In this document: positions 24,806 to 35,800 of the stretch, in pieces
Numbering within the stretch: the stretch's first letter is position 1
Layout: each line of letters starts with the position of its first letter
NCBI RefSeq assembly: GCF_010093535.1
Contig: NW_022985184.1
Span: forward strand, 647,993-711,992
Source: Lindgomyces ingoldianus
Taxonomy: Eukaryota; Ascomycota; Dothideomycetes; Pleosporales; Lindgomycetaceae
Direction of reading: 5' to 3'
DNA: 64,000 nt
Program-made: the position numbers and the translations under genes
The notes under the pieces: model-generated
Told to the model about the DNA's origin: nothing
The model's database searches: none
What the model saw: only the letters and a program-made list of their open reading frames with translations

Positions 24806-25579
24806 ATGAGCGGGGCCCAGAATCAGCCTACCGGGCTCCGCTACCCGTCAAACAAGAAAACAATATACGACCGCAACCTTAACCGGACAAAAAATGCCGA
24901 GCTCTCTCGCGCGGCATTCGCATACCTGTTCGTAGAAATGATATCCTACGCCCAACAGCGTGTACGAGGAATTGCAGATCTTGAGAAACGGCATGTACAT
25001 ATTTACACCATACATTCCTCTATGGCCTCAGCTATCTCGACTCAAGCCAACGCTATGACATTCCCACCCAGCTATAATACCAAACCCCCTACTAATCCCA
25101 TCCCCAGCTTAAACAACCAAGGCTACCCCCTCGGTCTTCGCCTCCTAGACCTCCTCCTCTCCCGCTCCAGCAACCCACTCTCCTCCATCCGCCCCACCCG
25201 CATCCTCCCGCTCCTCCAATTCATCGCCCAAACGCTCTGGCGTCACCTCTTCGGGCGCCCCGCCGACGCACTCGAACGCTCAGAATCCGATGCCTCGCAG
25301 TTTATGCTGTACGACAACGAACCCCTCGTAAATCAATACATCTCGCTCCCCAGAGAAATGTCGCAGCTCAACTGTGCGGCGTTTGTGGCGGGGATTATTG
25401 AGGGTGTGTGTGATGGTGCGGGGTTTGCGACAGAGGGCGTGAGCGCACATAGTGTGGCGGAGCAGGAGGGGGGTGCGAGTGCGGGTGGGGGGATGTGGCC
25501 CGGGAAGACGGTGTTTTTGATTAAGTTTAAGCAGGAGGTTTTGGAGAGGGAGGAGATTTTGGGCAGAGGCGGGGGGTAG
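24806..25579 (+). CDS. TRS31: TRAPP complex subunit Trs31/TRAPPC5 (218 aa)
   Basis: Core Bet3-family subunit of the TRAPP tethering/exchange complexes that activate the Ypt1 Rab at the Golgi. The N-terminal signature KTIYDRNLNRTKNAELSRAA and FAYLFVEMISYAQQRV continues to DLEKR and then, after a gap, LNNQGYPLGLRLLDLLL. The gap is 117 nt (24991-25107), is open in the same frame, and ends with a strong branch site (CTACTAAT) and acceptor CCCCAG. The only splice that restores the family sequence uses a GC donor: exon ends AAACG, intron begins GCATGT. Exons would be 24806-24990 and 25108-25579. Unspliced RNA would insert 39 residues without a stop. The C-terminal half carries the Bet3-fold sequence (TLWRHLFGRPADALERS, MSQLNCAAFVAGIIEG). 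The tail after the fold is Gly-rich. Confidence 0.9.
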   Translation: MSGAQNQPTGLRYPSNKKTIYDRNLNRTKNAELSRAAFAYLFVEMISYAQQRVRGIADLEKRHVHIYTIHSSMASAISTQANAMTFPPSYNTKPPTNPIPSLNNQGYPLGLRLLDLLLSRSSNPLSSIRPTRILPLLQFIAQTLWRHLFGRPADALERSESDASQFMLYDNEPLVNQYISLPREMSQLNCAAFVAGIIEGVCDGAGFATEGVSAHSVAEQEGGASAGGGMWPGKTVFLIKFKQEVLEREEILGRGGG

Positions 25580-26123
25580 ATGTTGGGTGAGAGGGCGCAT
25601 GTTTGAGGGTGAGAGGAGTCGTCGACTGATGATCGATCTGAGAGGGGTTACATTGCACGGCGTCTGGGAGATGTATGCATATCTTGGAGTTGCAATTTTC
25701 ATAAACTGAACTCGGTCCAAGTTCACAATGATGAAACCCATGACGTACATACCCGTCAGTATGTAATCCGTGAACATGTTCAGCATCACTAGATCAGACT
25801 GAGGAGTGTTAAGATGAATTAAAGGGTAATAGAGAAGGATGATCCATGTTTTACATGTAGAGGAAGGCCAGATTTAGAATGAGACAGGGGTATCATGAGA
25901 AATAAGACTCTGACCCATATATCCTTTATGATAAAGTCAAACGCATCTGAAATCCACCGCAGATCCTTCGTATCCGAAATAACTACATTCAAGGCAGAAA
26001 CATAACCCCATCAAAATGTGGGTGCTGAGATGATCCGGTAGGAGAACCTGAGTAACACACCAGAATGTTCATCGTAGAACTCGGTATGTACTAATACACC
26101 GGTGTTGAAATGTTTCGACCCTC
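25580..26123. other. Convergent 3' region, no gene seen
   Basis: 544 bp between the stops of TRS31 and the Shg1-like gene; AT-rich in part, no structure recognised. Confidence 0.5.
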
Positions 26124-28235
26124 TCACCTCCTACGACTCCGGCTCCGGCTCCTCGTTCGACTACGGTCGCGCCGACGCCGGTCCCTATCATCGTCCTTAC
26201 CGTTTCCTCGACCAGGTAGGTAACGATCAGAAGCCTCGATCCGGGTCCCGCCCCTCCTAAATTCCCTCTCCCTAGTCCTATCTCTTGACCTAGACCTAGA
26301 CTTTTCCCGGTCGCGGCCACCACGGTCTCGGTCTCGGTCTCGGTCACGGGGTGCTGTTGCGGCTGCACCTCCAGGAACATAGCGATCGATACCATCATGA
26401 CTTCGCGAGCGTGCGCGGTATCGGCGACGAGACGATGAACGTTCGCGGTTGCGACGGGCCCCACGGGAACGAGATCGAGATCGGTATCTACGGCTATCAC
26501 GGCGATCATATGGGGAACGACTTCGTGAAGCATATCGAGACTTTCGGCGACTAGAGTAGGCTTCTCGTGACGGGCTGCGGCTATATCTCGAATCTCTGTC
26601 CTCGCGGCGAGTACGTCTATCATCTCGATCATCCCTGTCTCGACGTCTGCTGTCGTCGCGAGCCCGGTATCGGTGGTCATCGTCACGATGCTTAGATTTC
26701 CGATCATCCTCCCAACGAGATGAGCGTCTCTCGTCTTTTCGGCTGGCATGTGAGCGGGAGCGAGTGCGGCTGTGCTTGCGCATGCTCGAGCTGCGTTCGA
26801 CACTACGGGACCTTGTACGGGAACGGCCACGGGGTTTCTCTTCGGTTCTTGATGCCACGTCCCACCTTGATTTCACAGCAGTCTTTTCGTCCAGTTTTTC
26901 AGCTGCAATTGCGTTTTCCTTGGGGTTGTCTTCGTTTTGTGCAGTCGTTGTAGGTGGTGTTGGCACAGCAGGCGGCGTGCCTAGTTTGATCTCCATCTTG
27001 ATTGGGGATTTGCTGAGAGGTGACTGAGGCTTTGAATCGATTTTGGCAAGCCTGGCCGAAGTAGGGTCTCGTGGAACAATAGACTTGGGCGGGAGCGCTT
27101 TGCGCATGGGTGGTTCGAGGGATTCGGACCGCTCTAGGGCAGGCCTCTGTCGAGACTTTTTCAATTCTTCACTCTCTTGAAGAAGCGCCTCCAATGCTAA
27201 GTCATCATCAACCTTGATGTCATCCAGGTCAATAGGTTTCACCGGCTCCGGGGTCGGAGTCTTCCGCCTTTCTCGTCCTCTACCCCGAATTGGTGATCGG
27301 CTGCGGCCTCGTTCGCGGTCTCTATCACGCCCACGGTCACGCTCTCGATCTCGTTCCTTTCGACGTGCTTCCCGCTCCCGGGACTCTTCCCGGCGACGCT
27401 CGTCTTCACGCCTCCTTCGCTCCCGCCTCTCTTCTCGCTCCTTTTCGATGATACGCTGACGCTCTTCCTCTTCCCGCTCACGCTCTTCTCGTTCCCTCTC
27501 TCGTTCCTTACGTCTCCGCTCCTCACGTTCTTGGCGTGCCTTCTCCCGCTCCTTTTCACGGGCTTCTTCCTCCTGTTTCTCACGACGCTTCCTCTCCTTC
27601 TCCCTCACTCTGTCCTCTCGCTCCCTCTCGCGCTCTTTTTCAAGCTCCTTTTCTCGTACTGCAGCTCGCTCCCCTCGTCGTGCATTCGCTTCCCTGGCAT
27701 AATCCTCGTCACTCTTACTCCCACGTTTTTCCTCTTCGGCAGCAGCCTCCTCACCAACCTCCTTGATCCTAAACTCGCGCATCTTAGGAGTACCTTGAGT
27801 TGCGAACAGTTGGTCAATCATAGAATCAATGGCGGCCAAGACTGGATTATAGATGTCGCCGCGCTCCCCAGCACCCTCGATCAGCGTCGCGGCAACCCGT
27901 GGTTCCTTGGAGAGCAGACTAGGATCTCGGTCGGTTTCGCGATCTACGAGCTGCTCCAGGGCGGTGAGAAGTTCGGTTTTCACGGGCTGCAGAGCGCAGA
28001 GGTTAGCTACGAACCCGCCTAGCGTGAATATACATACATCAGCTTCGAACTGCGCTAGCAGCTGCTTGCGCATCGAATCATATTCGCCCTTCTTCCTGAA
28101 GGTGTGGAGGAGATTGTCGATTGCGGATCGCTTGGTTTGTGAAATGGGCAGGTCCGACAGCTTCAACTTCTTGCGCGGAGGCAAGTTCCCATGGCTATCG
28201 CCATCGAGCGAGTGCTTACGGCCGACTTCAGCCAT
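26124..28235 (-). CDS. Shg1/BOD1-family protein with long RS domain (686 aa)
   Basis: Two exons (on -), 28038-28235 and 26124-27986, split by a 51-nt in-frame intron (GTATGT donor, TAAC branch, CTGCAG acceptor). I start at 28235 (MAEVGRKHSLDGD); an in-frame ATG 44 codons upstream lies in a weakly coding stretch. Residues of about 25-110 carry the COMPASS/Shg1-BOD1 motif TFRKKGEYDSMRKQLLAQFE, then KTELLTALEQLVDRE. In yeast Shg1 is a small subunit of the Set1 H3K4 methyltransferase complex. Here the domain is followed by a charged coiled-coil of Arg/Glu repeats (about 190-330) and a C-terminal half rich in RS, RD and RDR dipeptides down to the last residues (RTRSRSRSRRR). Such a tail is typical of splicing-associated SR-like proteins. 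Divergent from ATP synthase e over 514 bp. Confidence 0.85.
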   Translation of the reverse strand: MAEVGRKHSLDGDSHGNLPPRKKLKLSDLPISQTKRSAIDNLLHTFRKKGEYDSMRKQLLAQFEADVCIFTLGGFVANLCALQPVKTELLTALEQLVDRETDRDPSLLSKEPRVAATLIEGAGERGDIYNPVLAAIDSMIDQLFATQGTPKMREFRIKEVGEEAAAEEEKRGSKSDEDYAREANARRGERAAVREKELEKEREREREDRVREKERKRREKQEEEAREKEREKARQEREERRRKEREREREEREREEEERQRIIEKEREERRERRRREDERRREESREREARRKERDRERDRGRDRDRERGRSRSPIRGRGRERRKTPTPEPVKPIDLDDIKVDDDLALEALLQESEELKKSRQRPALERSESLEPPMRKALPPKSIVPRDPTSARLAKIDSKPQSPLSKSPIKMEIKLGTPPAVPTPPTTTAQNEDNPKENAIAAEKLDEKTAVKSRWDVASRTEEKPRGRSRTRSRSVERSSSMRKHSRTRSRSHASRKDERRSSRWEDDRKSKHRDDDHRYRARDDSRRRDRDDRDDRRTRREDRDSRYSRSPSREAYSSRRKSRYASRSRSPYDRRDSRRYRSRSRSRGARRNRERSSSRRRYRARSRSHDGIDRYVPGGAAATAPRDRDRDRDRGGRDREKSRSRSRDRTREREFRRGGTRIEASDRYLPGRGNGKDDDRDRRRRDRSRTRSRSRSRRR

Positions 28236-28749
28236 GGAGGCTGAGTCGTAGGCGTGAGGGGGAGTTGATCGAAGTTGTGAATATTCACGGCGGCGTCGCT
28301 GCGAACAAGATGCAAGGCAGGGGACGGTGGTTTGATGGCCCGGAGCGCCGAGACTTGGCTGCGGCACAAGAGCTCGCTGGGTGGAGTGACGGCGACACGC
28401 AAAAGTGAGAAGTGATCGTGCGCAGCGTAGTGAGGGTCGCAGTCAATAGAGCAGTGAGTAGAAAACGAATCAACAAAGATTCCGAACGGGGGAAACGTGT
28501 TTCCTTCTGCACATGCAATCCCCTTTCTTGGCAAATGCACGTGACCAGCCAAGCTCTGATGGACGCCGCGCCGGGCGAAGAACCTCACGCCAACCCCAAG
28601 GCCCATCCCAGCAGCCACAAGGGACGCGATCTCAAAACACCCAAACCTCCACCGCCCCTTATCGCCACGATAATACACCACTCCCGGGCTCAATTATCGT
28701 CCCAGAGCATTTCTATACTTCTCCGACACTTAAAATTCAAACTTCAGTC
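28236..28749. other. Bidirectional promoter, Shg1-like gene and ATP synthase e
   Basis: 514 bp between two divergent starts. No other gene is supported; both promoters must fit here. Confidence 0.55.
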
Positions 28750-29120
28750 ATGGTTCACAAGGTCCTGTTCTGGAGTGGCTTCGGTAAATATCTCACCACT
28801 TCGCACACCGCACATTCTGGCCCACCACCGCCTCCCCGCAAACTTACACATCGAGCTGGAGCTGACTGCGATTGACCGCTCACACAGGCGTCGGCGTACG
28901 ACTATGGCAGCTCGGCATTGAGATGCGACCACTGTTCAACAAAGAATCGCTCTGGGTGTATCCCGTATACGCATCCATCGGCGGCAGCTTCGGATACTGG
29001 CTCATGGGCGTCGAGGCACGACAATTTAAGATGCTGGCAGACCGGCGAGATGCTTTGCTTGAGAAGCGGGCACGAAGGAAGGAGCGGGAGGAGGCAACGC
29101 GAGCGGAAGGAGCTTCGTAG
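28750..29120 (+). CDS. TIM11: ATP synthase subunit e, mitochondrial (88 aa)
   Basis: Small inner-membrane subunit of F1Fo ATP synthase required for dimer formation and cristae shape. Two exons, 28750-28783 and 28888-29120; the 104-nt intron begins GTAAAT and ends CACACAG, and the split codon gives Gly. The protein starts MVHKVLFWSGFG, continues GVRLWQLGIEMRP, and has the transmembrane segment with the GxxxG dimer motif (IGGSFGYWL), then a basic coiled-coil tail (DRRDALLEKRARRKEREE). Length is normal (yeast 96 aa). The first exon encodes only 11 full codons. Confidence 0.93.
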
Positions 29121-29676
29121 AGCTGATGGTGGCATGTTGCGGTACAGAAAGCTGGGCGGGAATTGAAGGCGGCGAAGGCCGTGATGCGTGCTAAGGCATT
29201 GCGTACATCTGGAACTCACACTTAGTATCTTTCCTTGCAAGACAGGACGAGAAATGAGATGAGCGGATGTGGCCATCAAGGAGTGATGATGACATCCGAG
29301 CCGGGGACTCTAACGTGTACAAACTCCTCAAATCCACCATAAAAAGTATCTTACAAACACTGCATCAACGCGCCGTATACACATCAACCTTGAGATAGTA
29401 TCTAATTACGTGCATATTGTGGGGTGCCATTGATATACTATTGATGTTGCGGCTATCCTAATCTGGTAACCCCAACTTCGCATCTAGCGATGACTCTTTT
29501 CCCCTTCCCTTGCCCAACCACCGGCATGTAGTTAAAGAAGACACCTACACATCAATCCCCTAAATGTCACTCTGTCAATAACCCAGCATGGCCTAACAAT
29601 AAATCTCCCACCGCTCCCTGCGGTCTGCTTCTACTCCTACGTCATCTCTCCTTCTCTCCCGCACCTTACATCAACA
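29121..29676. other. Intergenic, no gene seen
   Basis: 556 bp between two plus-strand genes, with the 3' flank of ATP synthase e and the promoter of the CofD-like gene. Confidence 0.5.
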
Positions 29677-31362
29677 ATGAACAATAGTATCAAACCGAAA
29701 GGCATCGTCGTCTTCTCCGGCGGCAGCGCCGCCAACAATCTCGTCGATGTCTTCAAAACTGTTCGTGAAAACAAGAGATGTCCTTTAAGCTATGTAATCC
29801 CTATTTCCGACAATGGCGGCAGTTCGTCGGAGTTGATAAGAGTGTTTGGGGGGCCAGGTACCTATACCCACGATAATAACCAATTCTTCCTACTATATAA
29901 GCTAGAGACTGATTGAATACAGGTATCGGCGACGTGCGCTCTCGCCTCGTCCGTCTAATCCCCGACGACCCTGATCACGACGACAGCGAGAAAGCTGCAA
30001 TTAAGATCTTCTTCAACCACCGGCTTCCCAAAGACAAAGAACTCGCCAAACAAGAGTGGTTACAAATTGTCGAAGCTAATCATGCTCTGTGGGGAAATAT
30101 CTCAACGGCGAAGAAAGAGCTGATCAGGAGCTTTTTGAACCTGATCAATTTCGAGATCTTGAAGCGGTTGCGGCCGAGTTCTACTTTTAACTTTTCAAGC
30201 GCGAGTATTGGTAATTTGTTTTTGACTGGGTGAGTTTTGGTCGAGATTACTTTTCTGTTGCTTTGCAGTTCATCGCTCTAAATATCCATCTGGGATCGAT
30301 TAACGTGATCCCATTACATTGTCATAATATTTCTTCCATTTCTACAAAACTATCCTACTCTCCTTATCCCTCAGACCCCATCCTTGAACTTTCCTCTCAC
30401 AGATCGTCATTTCTATCTCCTTTCCATTCTCTAGGTTCTCTAAATCTAACACCCCACCCAGTGCGCGCCTCTTCTCCGGCTCTTTCGAATCCGCCATCTA
30501 CCTCCTTTCCTCCATCTGCTCCGTCCCCTCGCATACCCTCGTCCTCCCCGCAATCTCCACAAACCACACACACCACATCAGTGCGGGCCTCCAAAACCTC
30601 ATCACCATAACCGGGCAAAACAGCATCTCACACCCCTCTGTCCCTTCCCCACTCGAACCCAACCCCTCCGAACACGAAGAAACTGAAATGCACGACCGCA
30701 TTGAAGACGCTAATCTCCCGGGCTCCCTACCAACCCTCCGCAAACAATATATCGCTTTTTCGAAAGAAGGCGAGGAGGATTTACCCGCCAGGATCGAGCG
30801 GATTTGGTACATCAATCCGTATGGCCAGGAAATCCGCCCACCCGCGAATCCGCGCGTCATTGATGCGTTAGACTCAGCGCAGGCAGTTATTTACAGTATC
30901 GGCTCTTTATATACCTCGATAGTCCCGAGTGTGATATTAAAGGGCGTAGGAGAAGCGCTAGCGAGGGCGAGTATTCGGTATAAAATCTTGATTTTGAATA
31001 GCACTAATGACCGGGAAACCGGACCCTCTAGCTCCCCATTAACAGCCCTAGACTTCATTGCCGCAATTGCCAAGGCGGCGGCATCATCTCGTGGACCCGG
31101 GTTTGTGAGGGAGGTGGAGAAGAGGGAGTATAAAGCGTATGTAACGCATTTGATACATTTGCAAGGTCAGGGTACGCCGAGGGTAGATAAAGAAGAGTTG
31201 GCGGAATTGGGGGTTGAGTGTATCAGAGTGTATGGGAGAAGGGTGGGGGACGAGCCTTTTTTGAGGTATGACGAGAAGGCGTTGACTCAGGCGCTCGAGG
31301 TTACGATAGGGAGGAGGGACGTGAGGTTAGAAAGGAATCGAAGAAATACGCTTGAGGGGTAG
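29677..31362 (+). CDS. CofD/UPF0052-family protein (462 aa)
   Basis: Three exons, 29677-29857, 29923-30229 and 30462-31362; introns 65 and 232 nt, phases agree. The CofD-like fold is recognised from GIVVFSGGSAANNLVDVF at the N-terminus, the nucleotide/phosphate site IPISDNGGSSSELIRVFGG, and, across intron 1, GIGDVRSRLVRL. Later family blocks are FNFSSASIGNLFLTGARLF (across intron 2) and SIGSLYTSIVPSVILKGVG. Prokaryotic relatives are 2-phospho-L-lactate transferase of F420 synthesis and YvcK/MgfK, which binds UDP-sugars. Fungi make no F420, and yeast YNL011C is uncharacterised, so the reaction is unknown here; a nucleotide-sugar binding role is a guess. Residue count fits the fungal family. 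Confidence 0.88.
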
Positions 31363-32828
31363 GGGGTTGGGGTGGAGTTGCTGGGGGCTCGCTATTGTGA
31401 GATTGGTGTTGAACTAGGGCTACAAAGAGAAGTACTAATGTTCGCTGTAGACTCGTGAAGACTCGCCAATAATCCGTGCGAGTCTGGGGGCGGATGCTAA
31501 CACTACTGCCTCTTATTAAGTGATCTGGAACATGACCAGGAGATAATATAGCACAGAGTTTAATCGTATTGGTCCCCTAATTCTAGTAAGATGCTTAATA
31601 AACCAACTCCATCCTGACCATGTTCTCTATTGGATAGGAAGGTGCAGTATATTATTTTCCCAACAACCCATTGTGATGGCGATATGAATTCTAGATGTAT
31701 ATCCTATGCTTTGCTAAATACGCCCCTTTCTTGGAAAAACTGTTCAACAGCCCCCGAAACCTCACAAAGTTCCAATAGCCTCAGCACGCTCCTAGTTTTA
31801 TCCATCACAAACTAGGACATGGCCACGCACGCGATCTCAGAAATCCCTCTTTTAATGGCGAGATACTTTGCGTACGTGTTATCATACGTGTTATATATTT
31901 CATGGAGTTCTTTCACTGCAGCACCCTGTAAAATAGCCTTACGCTATTCGAACCTGTGCCATCCAGTATTAATGTTTTTTTACGACATCGTGTTGGCGCC
32001 GACGAGCGGCGTCTTTTAAGATGCCCTCGTAGCGGAGCCTTTCACTAATAACCGCGCCTGTTGAAAGCAACAAATTGACAACATTCACGTAACCACCCTT
32101 GGCAGCATATCGGGGGGGCTAATTATTACGTGTAGTAGGCTCTACGCACCTAGAAAGTAGTAAGTTAACGTGATACTCGAAGGCCGAGCAACGAAAAGGG
32201 CAGGCACGATGGAGCATAACGGCAGGCAGAAGCGATTTTCCAACAATTCAGCAATTCATCGGCCTTTTGATTGAAGTCTTAACTGCCTCTTGTTGCAGCA
32301 TTAAATATTATACAGGTTATCACGAATCCTTTTCCTTCCCTACACTTCCCCTTTGATACTAAGGACCCTTTCACAATTTCCTGTAGCGGCCGTTCTGCAG
32401 CCGTAGAATCCCTCCTTTAGCCAGACAACCTCCGACTTTCAGAGATAACTAAAAATAAAAGTTGGGTATGAAAAACATGAGACCAGACGCCGCTATGCAG
32501 GGCGTTTCCACCGGTGGACCAAATCGAAATAAACCACGTGCATCCATACAGGAAGAATGATGATACAATGAAAGGGCACCTTTCTTTTGTCTCTGGCAAG
32601 AATCCAAATCAAATGAAACCCCCTCACTATACAGTCCTGATGCATTACTCAACAAAAGAGAAGGCTGTCCAGCTGGTCGTACGGTCGTGTTCTTGGTGAA
32701 AAGATAGTTGCGTCAATTGGAATGGGAAGAAACAAAAGTCTTGGGTATGTGAAAGGCGGGTAAAGAAAATGCAGAAGGTTCTGCAAGGAAGACGGAGCGA
32801 ATGAGATAGAATTTGTTGTAGCGACAGT
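31363..32828. other. Spacer around the ankyrin relic
   Basis: 1.47 kb between convergent genes. Only the relic at 31690-32215 is supported. The part at 32400-32700 is AT-rich and includes the 3' flank of the ADF-H/PH gene. Confidence 0.5.
31690..32215 (-). pseudogene. Ankyrin-repeat protein relic
   Basis: Read on the minus strand, the frame gives LLLSRCVEPTTRNN, a TAG, PPRYAAKGGYVNVVNLLLST and GAVISERL, then DAARRRQHDVV. This is the ankyrin consensus (A-A-x-x-G, VNLLLSxGA), with a TAG where the repeat normally has Trp. Downstream the frame breaks; an ankyrin-like KRGISEIA and further charged helices with two more stops continue to about 31690. No start, splice structure or intact frame is left. 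It resembles a decayed copy from a multicopy ankyrin family, with point mutations of the TGG-to-TAG type. Confidence 0.6.
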
Positions 32829-35800
32829 TCATGCTAATTGGCCATACGCGAGCCAGGCTTCGTGTGCTTCCCTCAGAACTAGAAGGCTGTGAGTAAGAAG
32901 ACACATGGCTAATATGCAGAATATGATCACTTACTTTGAAGGACTTGAATCTGGGCTACATAAGTTTCACAAGCGCACTGGAGCGTTCGACCATCGATGA
33001 AATCGAGTACGACACTGTTTGGTAGCTCTTGGCGGTCCTGGTCTGGTGCATATGGAGTCCGGAATTCGCCGAGGTGGAATCGCTTGATTATGCCTTTGGA
33101 TTGCTAAACCTCTTGTGAATAGAATGCAAAAATTTCCCAGGGGAGGGACACATACCTCATTTGCCCTCGAAAGGCTCAGTACGAGATTCCCCATGCTGTC
33201 AACCTCAACCCATCTTCGTTTCCACAGCTGCACGTTTTGTTAGCGTTCTCGGACGTTCAAAGCGGGAGTTTTGGGATACTTACCAAAGTGTCAGGAAATT
33301 GGACGTTGAGATCTCCAACTTGAACAGCGGGAGGGGGTTCGCGAAGAGACGGTAACATAGTGGCGGGATAGTCTTCCTCTGCTAATACGGGGCTGATCCC
33401 ACCGTTCTTTCGGGAAATAGATGACATCCTCTTGAAGAGCTTACTTGTCCTCGAATCCTTCTTATCCTTCTTTTCTTCTCGTTTGTCGTCCAAACTTTCA
33501 AAGCTGTGGGTAGATTGGCTACGTGTAGCTGAGGAAGGCTTAGACTCGCTTAGCCGCCGACCGAACGATCTCCAACTACTCTCGGACGAAGACCGTGGAA
33601 GCGCGGATGTAGCACTAGCTTCCCTCGAGTGTGACGATGATGGAGGCCGTGGCGAAGTAGGTTCCATCTTCGGTGGAATTGGCTTCGTACTAGAAGTTGG
33701 CTGTGTATATTTCTGATGATCGATGATGATCGGGCTCTGGTGTAGCTCCAGGGGCGTATTCTCCGTTGGCATCGCCAGACTTGGCTTGTGAATACGGGAG
33801 TCTCGAACAATGCGTGCTGTTACTTGAACAGATCGAGGCTTCTCAGATTCCTTTTGGACATTGTACATAGTCTGTTCGGTACTAGGAGGGGATGGCTGCA
33901 ACACAGGTTTTCTGTCAGGAGTCGTTGAATTGGACAAAGTTGCGAATGAAGCACGGCTAAGACGTTTGATGGGCAGCCCGTTTGGAGAATTTCCAGCTGG
34001 GGGAGTTGAGAAGAAAGATGACTTGCGCTGCGCAACAATCGAATGGGAGGCGTCTGGAGTCGTAATTGGACTTACAGATACTAACGAATCTCTAGTGGAC
34101 TTCTCCGCTAGGGCCTTGATCCGCTGCGAGATACCAGATGACACGTTGATCTTCTTTGCTGTTACTGCACTGTCTGTGTTTGCGTACGGAAGCCAGGATC
34201 CGGAGGATTTGCGCTCTCCCAATTGGTCAGGGGTGAGACGGCCGGGTTTGTACTGAGCTGACGATGACCTTTCCGGTATGGTAACCTCGGAAATTGACGA
34301 TGTCCTTGGGAAATACTGTGACATGGGGGATTTAGACACTGATACAGGCTTTGCTTCCTCAAGTTTTGCGCTTTGCAGTTCCTCCATGAACGAATCATCT
34401 GAAAGGTACTCTGCGTCTGAGTTTTCGGCACTCAGATGGATTTGGATCGGGTCAACCATGACCCGGCGCTTCTCTTTCACCTCTACGAAGCTCTTCCTTT
34501 TTGGAACTGATAGGATCATTGACTCCCTCTTTTCCTTCTTGCTTGCTAAGGCGTCATGTGGAGCTTGGTCATTGGAAGGAAAGAAGATCATCGATTCTCG
34601 CTTCGACTTCCGAGAATGAGCATCGCCCTGGTCACCAAGAGTCATGAGAACCATGGATTCTCTATTCTTTCTCCGGGCCAGAGTGTCGTCCTGGGTAGAA
34701 GAACCTTGGGGTTCCTCACTCGATTGGACTGTAACCTCCACCCTTGGAACCGAGGAGTCGGTATCAGGCACCACAGTTGGAGAGCTTTCAACTGAATTCT
34801 TCTCATCCTCATTCTGCGATAATTCCGCAGCATTGTCACTCCCTTGATGGGGAAGGCTCTGAATGCTTTCCGGCTTCTCATTCGCTTCACAGACAACCTG
34901 GTCATCTTCTGATATTGATGACGGCCTGGTAGATGGGGCATCAGAAGATCCTTGAGTCTGGGCTGATGTTGGGGAGCATGGCGACGCAGCGGAATGCTGA
35001 TCATCAGTTTCCGTGTGGCTATTTGTCATGTGCGCACTCAAATCTTCTGGGGAATTTGAGGACTGGTTGCTGGCAAGATTCGGCCCCTCCTGCTTTGAGG
35101 ACAGTTCATCATTCTTGTATGATGCCGTAGCTGGCTCCTGCTCCGGGTTATCTACGGGGCCAGCCTCTTCATTCACGGTTTCCATGAGTGGGTTAGCTGC
35201 GGCTTGAGCATCTTTTTTGGTGACACTGTCATCACTAGCGGCGCTGGCCTCCTGAGACAGCGCTTCCGCTTCCTTTTCCTCCCTCTCTTTTTGAGCCTTC
35301 AGTTGTTTCTTTCGGAGTTCTAAAGCCTTCATCAGCCTTCGCTTCTCCGGCGTCATTCCGGACGACCCGTGACCATAACCATGAATCGGCATAGATCGAA
35401 CGCTAGCGGGGCTCTTTGGCGGATATGTTGGTGATGGTAATGGCATGTCCGGGATACTTGGTACTGGTGGTGGAGGAGGGAAGGCAATGCTGGGCACAAT
35501 GCTCGAGTCCCTAGATTTTGGTCGTCTTGGTTCCATGGTCTTCCTGCTCGCGACTCGGAGCCCAGCCGGCAATGAGGAGACGGGCCGCGCAGGATTCTGA
35601 GCACCATTGCCAGAGGTATGCGGTCGTTTGCTGTCCAGTGACGGCCTGGGCCGGGGTCCTAACTTCACTTTCGGTTTATACTGGGCGTAGAGCTCTGAGT
35701 AGAGATCAGATAATGCTGGACGTGTAGTCTGGGAAGAGAGCCGCGGATCAGGGCCATGCTCGAATAGGGCGTCATAATGCTTCAGACTGTCTCGATAATT

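Noticed and set aside
26069..26830. 253-codon minus ORF overlapping the Shg1-like gene
   Set aside because: Alternative frame of the RS-repeat region of the Shg1-like gene; arises from the repetitive codons.
32887..32934. CACAG acceptor for the last intron of the ADF-H/PH gene
   Set aside because: It gives a stop two codons later; the next AG (TTCTAG, exon from 32878) keeps the frame and yields the helix LREAHEAWLAYGQ.
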